Assembly: GCA_947177495.1 (NCBI GenBank)
Contig: CAMWUS010000017.1
Location: 1-13,362 of the forward strand
DNA from: an uncultured Clostridia bacterium
Lineage (GTDB): Bacteria; Bacillota; Clostridia; Christensenellales; Borkfalkiaceae
DNA length: 13,362 nucleotides
Reading direction: 5' to 3'
Under the pieces are notes generated by a model. It was given only the letters and a program-made list of their open reading frames with translations, was not told the DNA's origin and made no database searches. Below are positions 6,550 to 12,402 of the stretch, piece by piece. A program made the translations under genes and the position numbers. Each line of letters opens with the position of its first letter. The stretch's first letter is position 1.

Positions 6550-7526
6550 CCTACGAAGCACACTAACATTGTGATGCCCGCAACGCGCCCGAGCTTGTGC
6601 CCCTTGAAAAGTGCAAAGCCGTACAACAGTACCACGGCGGCGAGCGCGACGAGCGCATCTATCATATTCTTTTCGATGACGAAGGGCAACGGGTACACGA
6701 GCGAAGAAATACCCGCAATCAACAAGATATTAAAGATGTTGCTCCCAATGATATTGCCGACCGCAATATCCGTCTCCCCTTTGTGCGCGGCGACGACGGA
6801 CGTGACAAGTTCGGGAAGAGAAGTTCCGATTGCGACCACGGTAAGCCCGATGATACGTTCCGGCATGCCGAAATAACTTGCGATATATTTCGCTCCGTTC
6901 ACGAGCAACGTACCGCCCCCGACGACCATGCCGAGCCCTACCAAGGTGAGCACAATTAAGAACCAAGTTTTTTCGCACATGCGCGCGTACCAAACGCCTA
7001 TCTTGCCCTTGGGTGGGTCTTTCTCTTCCTGCGTTTCGACAGGAGGAAGCGCCGCTTGCGCGCGAAGCTCTTTTTTTGCGTTTACAAGCAGGAATGCCAT
7101 ATACCCGCCAAACACCGCGAGCAGGATAAGCCCGTCCCACCACTGCAACGACTGACCCCAAACGCCAAGTCCCACAAGGAGCGCGCTGGAAACGAGCAAC
7201 ACGGGCAAATCGAGCACGAGGGAGTTTTTCGTAACGGGCAATTTGCTGACAATTGCGGAAATGCCGAGAATGAGAAGTATATTGCAAATATTACTGCCGA
7301 CGACGTTGCCGATGGCAAGGTCGGTGGAATGCGCGATTGCCGAAGCGACGGAAACGCAAAGCTCGGGCGCGCTCGTTCCGAACGCCACCACCGTAAGCCC
7401 GATGATGAGCGAGGGAATTTTGCACTTGCCCGCAATCCCCGCACTGCCGTCCACAAACCAATCGGCCCCCTTCACGAGGAGAGCTAGTCCCACGACAAGT
7501 AATACGATCCAAAGAAACAGTTCCAT
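6522..7526 (-). CDS. CaCA-family (YrbG-like) Na+/Ca2+ antiporter
   Basis: Members of this superfamily exchange Ca2+ for Na+ (sometimes K+ too) across the membrane. The 334 residues show both alpha repeats in inverted-topology halves. Alpha-1 has GLTVVAFGTSAPEL (43-56) and GNVVGSNICN (73-82). Alpha-2 has GLTVVAIGTSLPEL (227-240) and GNIIGSNIFN (258-267). The ion-binding glutamates E55 and E239 and both GSN asparagines are intact. A charged cytoplasmic linker (about 150-185) joins the halves. The length is normal for bacterial members. I chose the ATG at 7526 because AAAGGA lies about eight bases upstream; the in-frame ATG at 7559 would place the start almost at the transcription start and add 11 polar residues. 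It has its own promoter, downstream of mntP. Substrate choice among Ca2+ and other divalent ions is not fixed by sequence. Confidence 0.93.
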   Translation of the reverse strand: MELFLWIVLLVVGLALLVKGADWFVDGSAGIAGKCKIPSLIIGLTVVAFGTSAPELCVSVASAIAHSTDLAIGNVVGSNICNILLILGISAIVSKLPVTKNSLVLDLPVLLVSSALLVGLGVWGQSLQWWDGLILLAVFGGYMAFLLVNAKKELRAQAALPPVETQEEKDPPKGKIGVWYARMCEKTWFLIVLTLVGLGMVVGGGTLLVNGAKYIASYFGMPERIIGLTVVAIGTSLPELVTSVVAAHKGETDIAVGNIIGSNIFNILLIAGISSLVYPLPFVIEKNMIDALVALAAVVLLYGFALFKGHKLGRVAGITMLVCFVGYYIYLFLV

Positions 7527-7549
7527 GTGTAAATCCTTTCGACTTAAAA

Positions 7550-7578
7550 ACTCTACCATGAAAAGGCAAAAAAGTCAA
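7550..7578 (-). promoter_or_regulatory. promoter of the CaCA antiporter gene
   Basis: TTGACT (7573-7578), a 17-bp spacer and TAGAGT (7550-7555), the latter extended by TGG. The predicted transcript starts near 7543, giving a leader of about 17 nt that holds little more than the ribosome binding site. There is therefore no room for a riboswitch. Confidence 0.75.
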
Positions 7579-7612
7579 GCCGTTTGCGTCCCGTAAAAAT
7601 ACTTCTGTGATT

Positions 7613-8224
7613 TTACAAAATCCCTTCGAGAAGCAGCTTCAAGCCGATTGCCGTAAGCACAAGCCCGCCCGCAAGTCCCGCTTCGTCCGTGAACTTCGCG
7701 CCCGCACGCTTTCCGAGCTCTACAGCAATACCCGAGAGCAGGAACGTGACCGCGCCGATAATAAGTGCGCAAACGGCGACGTGCGCGGGAAGCCCCTCCG
7801 TGCGCTCTTGAGCAAGTAAAGTTATTCCCACCGCGAGTGCGTCGATACTCGTTGCGACCGCTTGCGCCAAAAGTTTGCCCGCCGTAAGCCCGCCGCTTTT
7901 GTGCGAACAAAGTAGCGGTTTGATTGCGCCCGAACGGTTGCGGGCGTGCTGTTCGGAAAAATAATCGAAAATCATTTTCCCGCCAAGGAAAGCAAGGAGC
8001 GCAAAGGAGAGGTACGGCGCAATCATTTCCACGACAGACGAAAACGCCGCGCCGCAAACGTAGCCGACGAGCGGCATGAAAAACTGGAAGCCGCCGAACG
8101 CGAGCGCAATGCAAAGCATCTTGCGCATACGCATGCGTGGTTCCGCCATACCGTTCGCCACGCTCACCGCAAACGCGTCCATCGCGAGCGCCGCCCCTAT
8201 CAAAACAATTTCGTAAATTGACAT
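7613..8224 (-). CDS. mntP: manganese efflux pump MntP
   Basis: MntP exports Mn2+ and protects cells from manganese excess. The 203-residue protein has the family's two pseudo-repeated halves of three helices: ALAMDAFAVS (13-20) with D16, and QAVATSIDALAVG (121-133) with D128. These are the two aspartates known to matter in E. coli MntP. GGKMIFDYF (81-89) and the C-terminal GGLVLTAIGLKLLLEGIL also match. The length is close to the usual 185-195, with a slightly longer loop (about 90-115) containing Cys and His. The upstream gene ends 13 bp before it, so the two are probably co-transcribed. The ribosome binding site is weak (GGTAA). I looked for a yybP-ykoY Mn riboswitch upstream and saw none. 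No terminator is evident after the stop. Confidence 0.94.
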   Translation of the reverse strand: MSIYEIVLIGAALAMDAFAVSVANGMAEPRMRMRKMLCIALAFGGFQFFMPLVGYVCGAAFSSVVEMIAPYLSFALLAFLGGKMIFDYFSEQHARNRSGAIKPLLCSHKSGGLTAGKLLAQAVATSIDALAVGITLLAQERTEGLPAHVAVCALIIGAVTFLLSGIAVELGKRAGAKFTDEAGLAGGLVLTAIGLKLLLEGIL

Positions 8225-8237
8225 ATCGATTTAAAAA

Positions 8238-8495
8238 TTACCGCTCTTGCGGCACGCTTCCCAAAATGCAAGCCGCGCGACCTAACGGCACGGGCGCGGT
8301 TTGGCGTGTGCAATCTTCGGTGCGGAGCACGGTGCCCTCGCACTCTTTGCCGTTAAAAAGCACGCGAACCTTATCGCCTGCCTTTACACGAAATTCGCCC
8401 GCCAAATACCAACGCGGCGCGCTCTCTACTTCCACTTTGACAAAGGTATAAATTCCGTTATCGGCAAGTACGCCGCCACTTAAAGAATGAATCAC
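8238..8495 (-). CDS. small hypothetical protein upstream of mntP
   Basis: Not recognised. A GTG start at 8495 has an excellent AAGGAGG four to five bases upstream, and the product has 85 residues. It has no signal peptide or membrane helix. The pattern alternates beta-prone segments: GIYTFVKVEVES, WYLAGEFRV, then AGDKVRVLFNGKECEGTVLRTED (split by turns), then ACILGSV. The segment G-D-K-V-R-V-L-F-N-G-K-x-x-x-G-T-V resembles small SH3- or KOW-like barrels and also the N-terminal strand pattern of PriA, but this is shape similarity only. Two Cys (about 52 and 62) and a third near the end (about 76) could bind metal or be structural. It is followed by mntP after 13 bp. The 5' end of repeat B begins 15 bp before the start codon, so any promoter must lie in the repeat. 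Confidence 0.75.
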   Translation of the reverse strand: MIHSLSGGVLADNGIYTFVKVEVESAPRWYLAGEFRVKAGDKVRVLFNGKECEGTVLRTEDCTRQTAPVPLGRAACILGSVPQER

Positions 8496-8509
8496 AAAAC
8501 CTCCTTAGG

Positions 8510-8838
8510 TTCACACTTTTTTCGCCTTGCGAAAAAAGTACTTCGCGCTCCGCGCTCGTGCCGCCTTAGACAACGAATACGTGCGGCGGGGCGTGAGCTA
8601 CTTGCTTTTTTGTTATCTCTTACTCACAGGAGCGTTGACCCCCCGTCTATCAAAAGTCACTAAGCAGCAGGTGTGCGGCAAATGTTGTCCCACTGCGGAA
8701 GGGTGAGCCTTGCGTTATGCACAACAACCCTGTGGGTTGTGTGCGCAAGGCGAACTAAGCGAGCGGGATGCGAGCGTGACCGAAACGCCACTCTCCCTTG
8801 GTGGCGTTAGAAACCCTCCTCGCGGATAGGATTGTAAC
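8510..8838 (+). repeat. mosaic intergenic repeat, copy B (long form)
   Basis: This fills the 354-bp gap between cls and the small gene before mntP; I see no gene in it. Order on the plus strand: a 5' hairpin with 11-bp arms (8515-8525 and 8529-8539, ACTTTTTTCGC and its complement); a private GC-rich segment; the central block shared with A and D (GAGCTACTTG, TCTCT, GTCTAT, GTCACTAAGC, GTGTGCGGCAAAT); the block identical to copy C (8686-8811) with its two hairpins, CCTTGCG/CGCAAGG enclosing ACAACCC/GGGTTGT, and AACGCCAC/GTGGCGTT; and the CCTCCTCGCGGA ... ATTGTAAC tail. Confidence 0.9.
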
Positions 8839-8849
8839 TGCCTGCAATT

Positions 8850-10418
8850 TTAAAACAGCGGGGCGAAGAGTTTTGCGATTTCTGAGAGCCCACGGCTGAT
8901 TACGTTTTTCTTCGCGTCCGCTTGCGTCTGACGGGCGGAGAGCGCAAACGTGCTATCCATGTCCGCCTTTATCTGCGCGATTGCCTTTGTCTTGTACATG
9001 ATCACCGCGTCCTCATAATGGAAGAGCAAAGAGCGGTAATCGAGATTGATCGTTCCCACTACCGCCGTTTCGTCGTCGGCGAGAAAGCTTTTGGCGTGCA
9101 CGAACCCCGGCGTATATTCGTAGATTTCCACCCCGCCGCGAATGAGCGCCATATAGTTGGAACGGGCGAGCGCAAACGGGATTTTTTTATCGGGAATGTG
9201 CGGCAGTAAAATTCTGACGCGCACCCCACGCTTGGCGGCAAGCACGAGCGCCTCGCGCATGCGGTAGTCGATGATGAGGTACGGCGTCATAATGTCCACA
9301 TACCGCTTTGCATTGTTGAGCACGTTGATGTAAACGTCCTCGCCTATGCACCTGCCGTACAGCGGATAAGGTCCGTCGCCGTAGGGCTGAACGTAGCCCT
9401 CGCCCTCGAAGCGTTCGTAGCTTTCGGGAATGTATTTCGTAACGTCCTCCGCCTTGTTGCTTCCCACGGCGTACAGCCCCAAAAACATGAGCAACAAATT
9501 TTTCACTCCCGCACCTTCCAAACGCACGGCGGTATCCTTCCAATGCCCGAACGGGTGCGTGACGTTCACGTATTCGTCCGCTAAATTCAGCCCACCCGTA
9601 TAGCCGATTTTTCCGTCGATGACGGTAATTTTCCGATGGTCGCGGTTGTTGTGAATGTTGGAAACGATGGGCACGAACCTGTTGAACTTCACGCATTTGA
9701 TGCCCATTTTTTGCATGGTCTTGTGATAGCGCATATGCACCTTGCCCATGCAACCGATGTCGTCGTACATGAAACGTACTTCCACGCCCTCTTGCACCTT
9801 GCGCTGTAACACGTTTAAAATTCTGCTCCAAAGTTCGCCGCGGGCGATAATGAAATACTCCATGAAAATGTATTTCTCTGCGCGCTCCAAATCGCCGAGA
9901 AGCCGCTCCGCAAATTCTTCGCCGACGGGGAAATATTCCGTCTTGGTGCCGTCGTGCAAGACGGCGGAACTGTTTACGGCGTACAGGGCTTCGCTTACCC
10001 CGCTCCAACTGCCGAGCGCCTTTTCCGCATCTTCCACCGAAATAACGCGCGGGTTCGTCCCTGCGTTTTCCCGATAAATTTTGGTGTACAGCAATCTCTT
10101 TTTCTTGGTGGGGCGGTTGTTGGAAAACACGATATAGGTCGCAACGCCGAACACGTTCAGCCCGACGATGCACAAAATCCAAGGAATTTTCGTTTCGGGC
10201 ACCATGTCGCGGTTGGCGGCGTGAATAACCGTTAGCACGAGAATGAGCCAATCCAACAGGGCAAACGTCAGCCTAACCCAAATTTCCGTTTGCGGAAAAT
10301 AGTAAATGAGAATGTTATTGAGCAGCCATACCACCGCGGCGAAAAAAACCACGAATAATACGAACAGCAATATGATCGTCATTGCGACGAGTGAAAACCG
10401 ACTGAACAGTTTTTTCAT
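8850..10418 (-). CDS. cls: cardiolipin synthase, phospholipase D superfamily
   Basis: Cardiolipin synthase condenses two phosphatidylglycerols to cardiolipin and glycerol at the membrane. The 522 residues start with hydrophobic segments (about 8-32, 44-66 and 80-98), then two phospholipase D domains. HKD motif 1 is H261-R-K263-x4-D268, followed by GKIGYTGGLN. HKD motif 2 is H441-A-K443-x4-D448, followed by AVVGTINLDYRS. Both catalytic sets are complete, and the length is typical of Firmicute Cls. The start is uncertain: the ATG at 10418 (MKKLFSRF) lies 14 bases after GGGAGG, while an in-frame GTG at 10430 lies only two bases after it. I prefer the ATG. It follows trmL by less than 30 bp and is probably in the same transcript. 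No clear terminator follows; copy B begins 12 bp downstream. Confidence 0.94.
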   Translation of the reverse strand: MKKLFSRFSLVAMTIILLFVLFVVFFAAVVWLLNNILIYYFPQTEIWVRLTFALLDWLILVLTVIHAANRDMVPETKIPWILCIVGLNVFGVATYIVFSNNRPTKKKRLLYTKIYRENAGTNPRVISVEDAEKALGSWSGVSEALYAVNSSAVLHDGTKTEYFPVGEEFAERLLGDLERAEKYIFMEYFIIARGELWSRILNVLQRKVQEGVEVRFMYDDIGCMGKVHMRYHKTMQKMGIKCVKFNRFVPIVSNIHNNRDHRKITVIDGKIGYTGGLNLADEYVNVTHPFGHWKDTAVRLEGAGVKNLLLMFLGLYAVGSNKAEDVTKYIPESYERFEGEGYVQPYGDGPYPLYGRCIGEDVYINVLNNAKRYVDIMTPYLIIDYRMREALVLAAKRGVRVRILLPHIPDKKIPFALARSNYMALIRGGVEIYEYTPGFVHAKSFLADDETAVVGTINLDYRSLLFHYEDAVIMYKTKAIAQIKADMDSTFALSARQTQADAKKNVISRGLSEIAKLFAPLF

Positions 10419-10445
10419 ATTTACAACCACGACCTCCCGTAAAAC

Positions 10446-10937
10446 TCACCATTTCAAATTATGCAGTTCGCCCTCTCGGCAAAGAGCGCCGAATTCGTTT
10501 TGACGAAGCCCTTCATACACGGCAATCGCCACGGAGTTGGAGAGATTGAGCGAGCGGCACTCTTCCCGCATGGGAATGCGCACGCATTCCTCGGGGTGCT
10601 TTACAAGCAGCTCTTCGGGAAGCCCGCGCGTCTCCTTGCCGAACACGAGAAAATCGCCCTCGCGATAGCTGACGTCGCAATACGTGTGTTTCGCCTTGGT
10701 GGTGAAAAAGAAGTAGCGAGCGCTCGGGTATGCCGCAAACAACTCGTCGAGATGATCGTGGATATGAACGTTTAACAGGTGCCAATAATCCAGCCCCGCG
10801 CGTTTTAATTGCTTGTCGGAAATCTCGAACCCAAGCGGGCGCACGAGATGCAATTCGCACCCCGTCACCGCGCAGGTACGCGCGATATTGCCCGTGTTTT
10901 GCGGGATTTCCGGTTCCACCAATACGATATGAAACAT
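10446..10937 (-). CDS. trmL: tRNA (cytidine/uridine-34 2'-O)-methyltransferase TrmL
   Basis: TrmL (YibK), a SPOUT knotted methylase, methylates the ribose of wobble base 34 in certain leucine tRNAs using S-adenosylmethionine. The protein shows the three SpoU motifs: N14-T-G-x3-R20 after VEPEIPQ, LVFGKETRGLP (97-107), and IPMREECRSLNLSNSVAIAVYE (two parts, 121-130 and 131-142). It also has the TrmL-specific RAGLDYW (46-52). The 163-residue form from the ATG at 10937 begins exactly where the family does (MFHIVLVEPE). An in-frame ATG at 10955 adds six residues but has no Shine-Dalgarno sequence. It has a good promoter upstream and is followed closely by cls. The pairing with cls has no known functional link and may be positional only. 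Confidence 0.94.
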   Translation of the reverse strand: MFHIVLVEPEIPQNTGNIARTCAVTGCELHLVRPLGFEISDKQLKRAGLDYWHLLNVHIHDHLDELFAAYPSARYFFFTTKAKHTYCDVSYREGDFLVFGKETRGLPEELLVKHPEECVRIPMREECRSLNLSNSVAIAVYEGLRQNEFGALCREGELHNLKW

Positions 10938-10996
10938 ACTCTTTTCGTTCCCCATTTTACAAAGAATGCTTACGCTCTTTGTTTGAGTTTTTTATT

Positions 10997-11025
10997 ATTG
11001 TACACGATTTAATAAGCTTTTGCAA
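10997..11025 (-). promoter_or_regulatory. promoter of trmL-cls
   Basis: TTGCAA (11020-11025), a 17-bp spacer and TACAAT (10997-11002) on the minus strand. The predicted start is near 10990, about 50 nt before the trmL ATG at 10937. It faces away from the small-RNA promoter at 11084-11112. Confidence 0.7.
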
Positions 11026-11028
11026 GGG

Positions 11029-11072
11029 ATTTCCCGCCCCTGTAAAAATTTCATTTTTGACGGGAAATTTTT
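11029..11072. other. nested palindrome between two divergent promoters
   Basis: ATTTCCCG (11029-11036) pairs with CGGGAAAT (11061-11068). Inside it, AAAAAT (11044-11049) pairs with ATTTTT (11053-11058). Five T end the outer arm on the plus strand (11068-11072). It sits exactly between the trmL promoter and the small-RNA promoter. It could be a regulator site or a plus-strand terminator that shields the small-RNA promoter; no plus-strand gene upstream would need a terminator. Confidence 0.45.
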
Positions 11073-11083
11073 AAAAAAAGGTA

Positions 11084-11112
11084 TTGACAACCGACCTTTG
11101 TCCGTGTATAAT
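11084..11112 (+). promoter_or_regulatory. perfect-consensus SigA promoter of the small RNA
   Basis: TTGACA (11084-11089), a 17-bp spacer and TATAAT (11107-11112): a full match to the housekeeping consensus, the strongest promoter in the window. No protein gene lies downstream on the plus strand, but a hairpin starts at the predicted transcription start and a strong terminator follows within 100 bp. Confidence 0.88.
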
Positions 11113-11117
11113 AGTCA

Positions 11118-11209
11118 AGGTTGCGTTTGACGCAACCCCCTAATAGCAGCCCATCCAAACCCATATTTTTTCTCATTTTTAAAAAGCCGAGCTTTATGCT
11201 CGGCTTTTT
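11118..11209 (+). ncRNA. candidate small RNA, about 92 nt, unknown function
   Basis: The unit runs from the consensus promoter's expected start to an intrinsic terminator. It opens with a tight hairpin (GGTTGCGT 11119-11126, loop TTG, ACGCAACC 11130-11137), which would protect the 5' end. A single-stranded middle follows (about 11138-11180) with repeated C-rich patches (CCCCC, GCCC, TCC, ACCC) and then U-rich stretches. It closes with the terminator hairpin. There is no start codon with a ribosome binding site and no open frame, so it is non-coding. C-rich unpaired patches are known in Gram-positive sRNAs that pair with Shine-Dalgarno sequences (RsaE type), but I see no specific homology. It could also be the remnant of an attenuated leader whose gene has been lost. 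Confidence 0.72.
11181..11209. terminator. strong intrinsic terminator, usable from both sides
   Basis: AAAAAGCCGAGC (11181-11192), loop TTTAT, GCTCGGCTTTTT (11198-11209): a 12-bp perfect stem with a T tract on either strand. On the plus strand it ends the small RNA. On the minus strand it would stop transcripts coming from spoIIR through repeat C, before trmL. Confidence 0.9.
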
Positions 11210-11220
11210 AAAATTTCAGG

Positions 11221-11554
11221 TTCACGAAATTTCTTTGTTTGACGCACAAAGAAATTTCCGTGATTTGAGGGAAACCGTGTCTGCACGCGCTGCGCGCTAA
11301 CAGACAAGTATTTCCACTCTGCGGGCGGATTTTTAAGGGCGCACGATTTACTCCACCCGCATTCACCCTTCCTGTATAAGTCGAATGAGTTCGACAAATG
11401 CTGTCCCACTGCGGAAGGGTGAGCCTTGCGTTATGCACAACAACCCTGTGGGTTGTGTGCGCAAGGCGAACTAAGCGAGCGGGATGCGAGCGTGACCGAA
11501 ACGCCACTCTCCCTTGGTGGCGTTAGACACCCGCCTCGCGGAAAGAATTATAAC
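11221..11554 (+). repeat. mosaic intergenic repeat, copy C
   Basis: This fills the 375-bp gap between the small RNA and spoIIR; I see no gene in it. It begins with TTCACG and a long near-perfect palindrome (about 11223-11262, ACGAAATTTCTTTGT and its complement with one bulged C). Next comes a private region of about 130 bp, including GTCTG/CAGAC (near 11278-11306). It then enters the block identical to copy B (11402-11527) and the CCGCCTCGCGGA ... ATTATAAC tail. It lacks the central GAGCTACT ... GTCACTAAGC block of A, B and D. Confidence 0.9.
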
Positions 11555-11584
11555 AAAACGGCATTTTGTTCCAAGCGGGCGGAG

Positions 11585-12118
11585 TTAGTTTTTGTGGAAA
11601 AAGTTATCGATGATTTCTAAAATTTTGCTTTTGTAGACGATATTCGTATTGCCGCCCGTGAAGCACAGCGGGGGATAAACCACACACCACCAATTATCGC
11701 CCGTGCCCGTGCCGAGCTCTACGATGAGCGCGTCGTAAACGCCCGCTTCCAAGGTCACTTCGTCGTACACGCGGGTGGGGAATTCCTCTTCCCGAAGACT
11801 TGCGCGTGCGCCGTAGTAAAACCCGTTTTGGCGCAACACCTCGTCCGCCGCCGCGGAGATTTCCCCAAGCTTGCCGCGAATGAGCGACATGGCGGTTTCC
11901 TTATCCTCCGCGCCCGCAACGGTGGGCGTGAGCAGTTCCACCACTCTGTCGCGCACGAGATATTTTACTTTTTGATCGGCTTCGCCGTTTGAGTTGGCGC
12001 GGATATGTACCCGCAAATACGCGTCGTTCGGCGTAGTTTTTTGTTCCGTTCCCGCAAATGCAAAGCAAAGCCCCGCAATCGCCGCCAATAAAATTCCAAT
12101 TAAAATTCCCTTTTTCAT
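11585..12118 (-). CDS. spoIIR: stage II sporulation protein R
   Basis: SpoIIR is made in the forespore and secreted into the intermembrane space, where it triggers SpoIIGA to process pro-SigmaE in the mother cell. The 177-residue product has an N-terminal signal anchor (about 4-22). The family motifs are LRVHIRANSN (35-44) followed by D-Q-x-x-K-x-x-V-R-D (48-57), EEFPTRVY (111-118), L-x-A-G-x-Y-x-A-L (123-131), and GTGTGDNWWCVVYPPLCF (136-153). The length fits the standard N-terminal domain without the C-terminal extension found in some members. The ATG at 12118 has AGAGGTGA about six bases upstream. It is alone in its transcription unit, between repeat copies C and D. This gene is the main evidence that the organism belongs to an endospore-forming lineage. 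Confidence 0.96.
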   Translation of the reverse strand: MKKGILIGILLAAIAGLCFAFAGTEQKTTPNDAYLRVHIRANSNGEADQKVKYLVRDRVVELLTPTVAGAEDKETAMSLIRGKLGEISAAADEVLRQNGFYYGARASLREEEFPTRVYDEVTLEAGVYDALIVELGTGTGDNWWCVVYPPLCFTGGNTNIVYKSKILEIIDNFFHKN

Positions 12119-12140
12119 TTCAATCACCTCTGTCACGGAA

Positions 12141-12169
12141 GTTATTGACCTGTGAAGAGATTTTTATAC
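12141..12169 (-). promoter_or_regulatory. possible SigF-type promoter of spoIIR
   Basis: On the minus strand GTATA (12165-12169) is followed after 14 bp by GGTCAATAAC (12141-12150), which partly fits the forespore SigF pattern (GYATA, about 15 bp, GGNNANNNT). The spacer is one base short and the last -10 position differs. spoIIR is a SigF target in Bacillus, which makes the site plausible, but the match alone is weak. Confidence 0.35.
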
Positions 12170-12177
12170 CTGTCATG

Positions 12178-12305
12178 TTCACGAAATTTCTTTAAAAAAG
12201 AAATTTCCGTGAGCTACTGTCTTTGTTGTTTTCTCTATGTTGGTGGAGCGCTGCACCTCGTCTATGTAAAGTCACTAAGCCGCAAGTGTGCGGCAAATTG
12301 TGTCC
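12178..12305 (+). repeat. mosaic intergenic repeat, copy D (5' part only)
   Basis: Most of the gap between spoIIR and the LRR gene. It starts with TTCACG and a palindrome (12180-12211, CACGAAATTTCTTT and its complement with one bulged C). The central block follows, close to copy A: GAGCTACT, TTTGTTGTTTTCTCT, GTGGAGCGCTGCAC, GTCTAT, GTCACTAAGC, GTGTGCGGCAAATTGTGTC. The 3' hairpins and the ATTGTAAC tail of B and C are missing; instead a private GCGCGG/CCGCGC hairpin (12318-12336) follows. Confidence 0.85.
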
Positions 12306-12346
12306 GCTACCGCAAAAGCGCGGTTTTGCTCCGCGCGCATAATTTT

Positions 12347-12384
12347 AAAAAATCTCCCCGAGCGCAAACTCGGAGAGATTTTTA
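12347..12384 (-). terminator. intrinsic terminator of the LRR protein gene
   Basis: On the minus strand AAAAATCTC and its complement (outer 9 bp), one mismatch and CTCCGAG/CTCGG pairing enclose a six-base loop, ending in six T (12347-12352). It begins about 18 bp after the stop codon of the LRR gene. Confidence 0.85.
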
Positions 12385-12402
12385 TTTTTTATCAGTCGGT
12401 TA

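Noticed and set aside
8225..8600. Manganese (yybP-ykoY) riboswitch before mntP
   Set aside because: None of its conserved loop sequences are visible on the minus strand, and the space is taken by a coding gene and repeat B.
11552..11570. AACAAAA/TTTTGTT hairpin downstream of spoIIR as its terminator
   Set aside because: The stem is short and AT-only with no T tract; it is too weak to call.
11194..11620. Several frames of 64-99 codons in the spoIIR-trmL gap
   Set aside because: They all fall in repeat copy C or the terminator; similar peptides recur in copy B only because the DNA is repeated.
2844..12305. CRISPR array or insertion sequences
   Set aside because: The repeats are long, unevenly spaced by kilobases and modular, with no regular spacers; no transposase frame or terminal inverted repeats are present.
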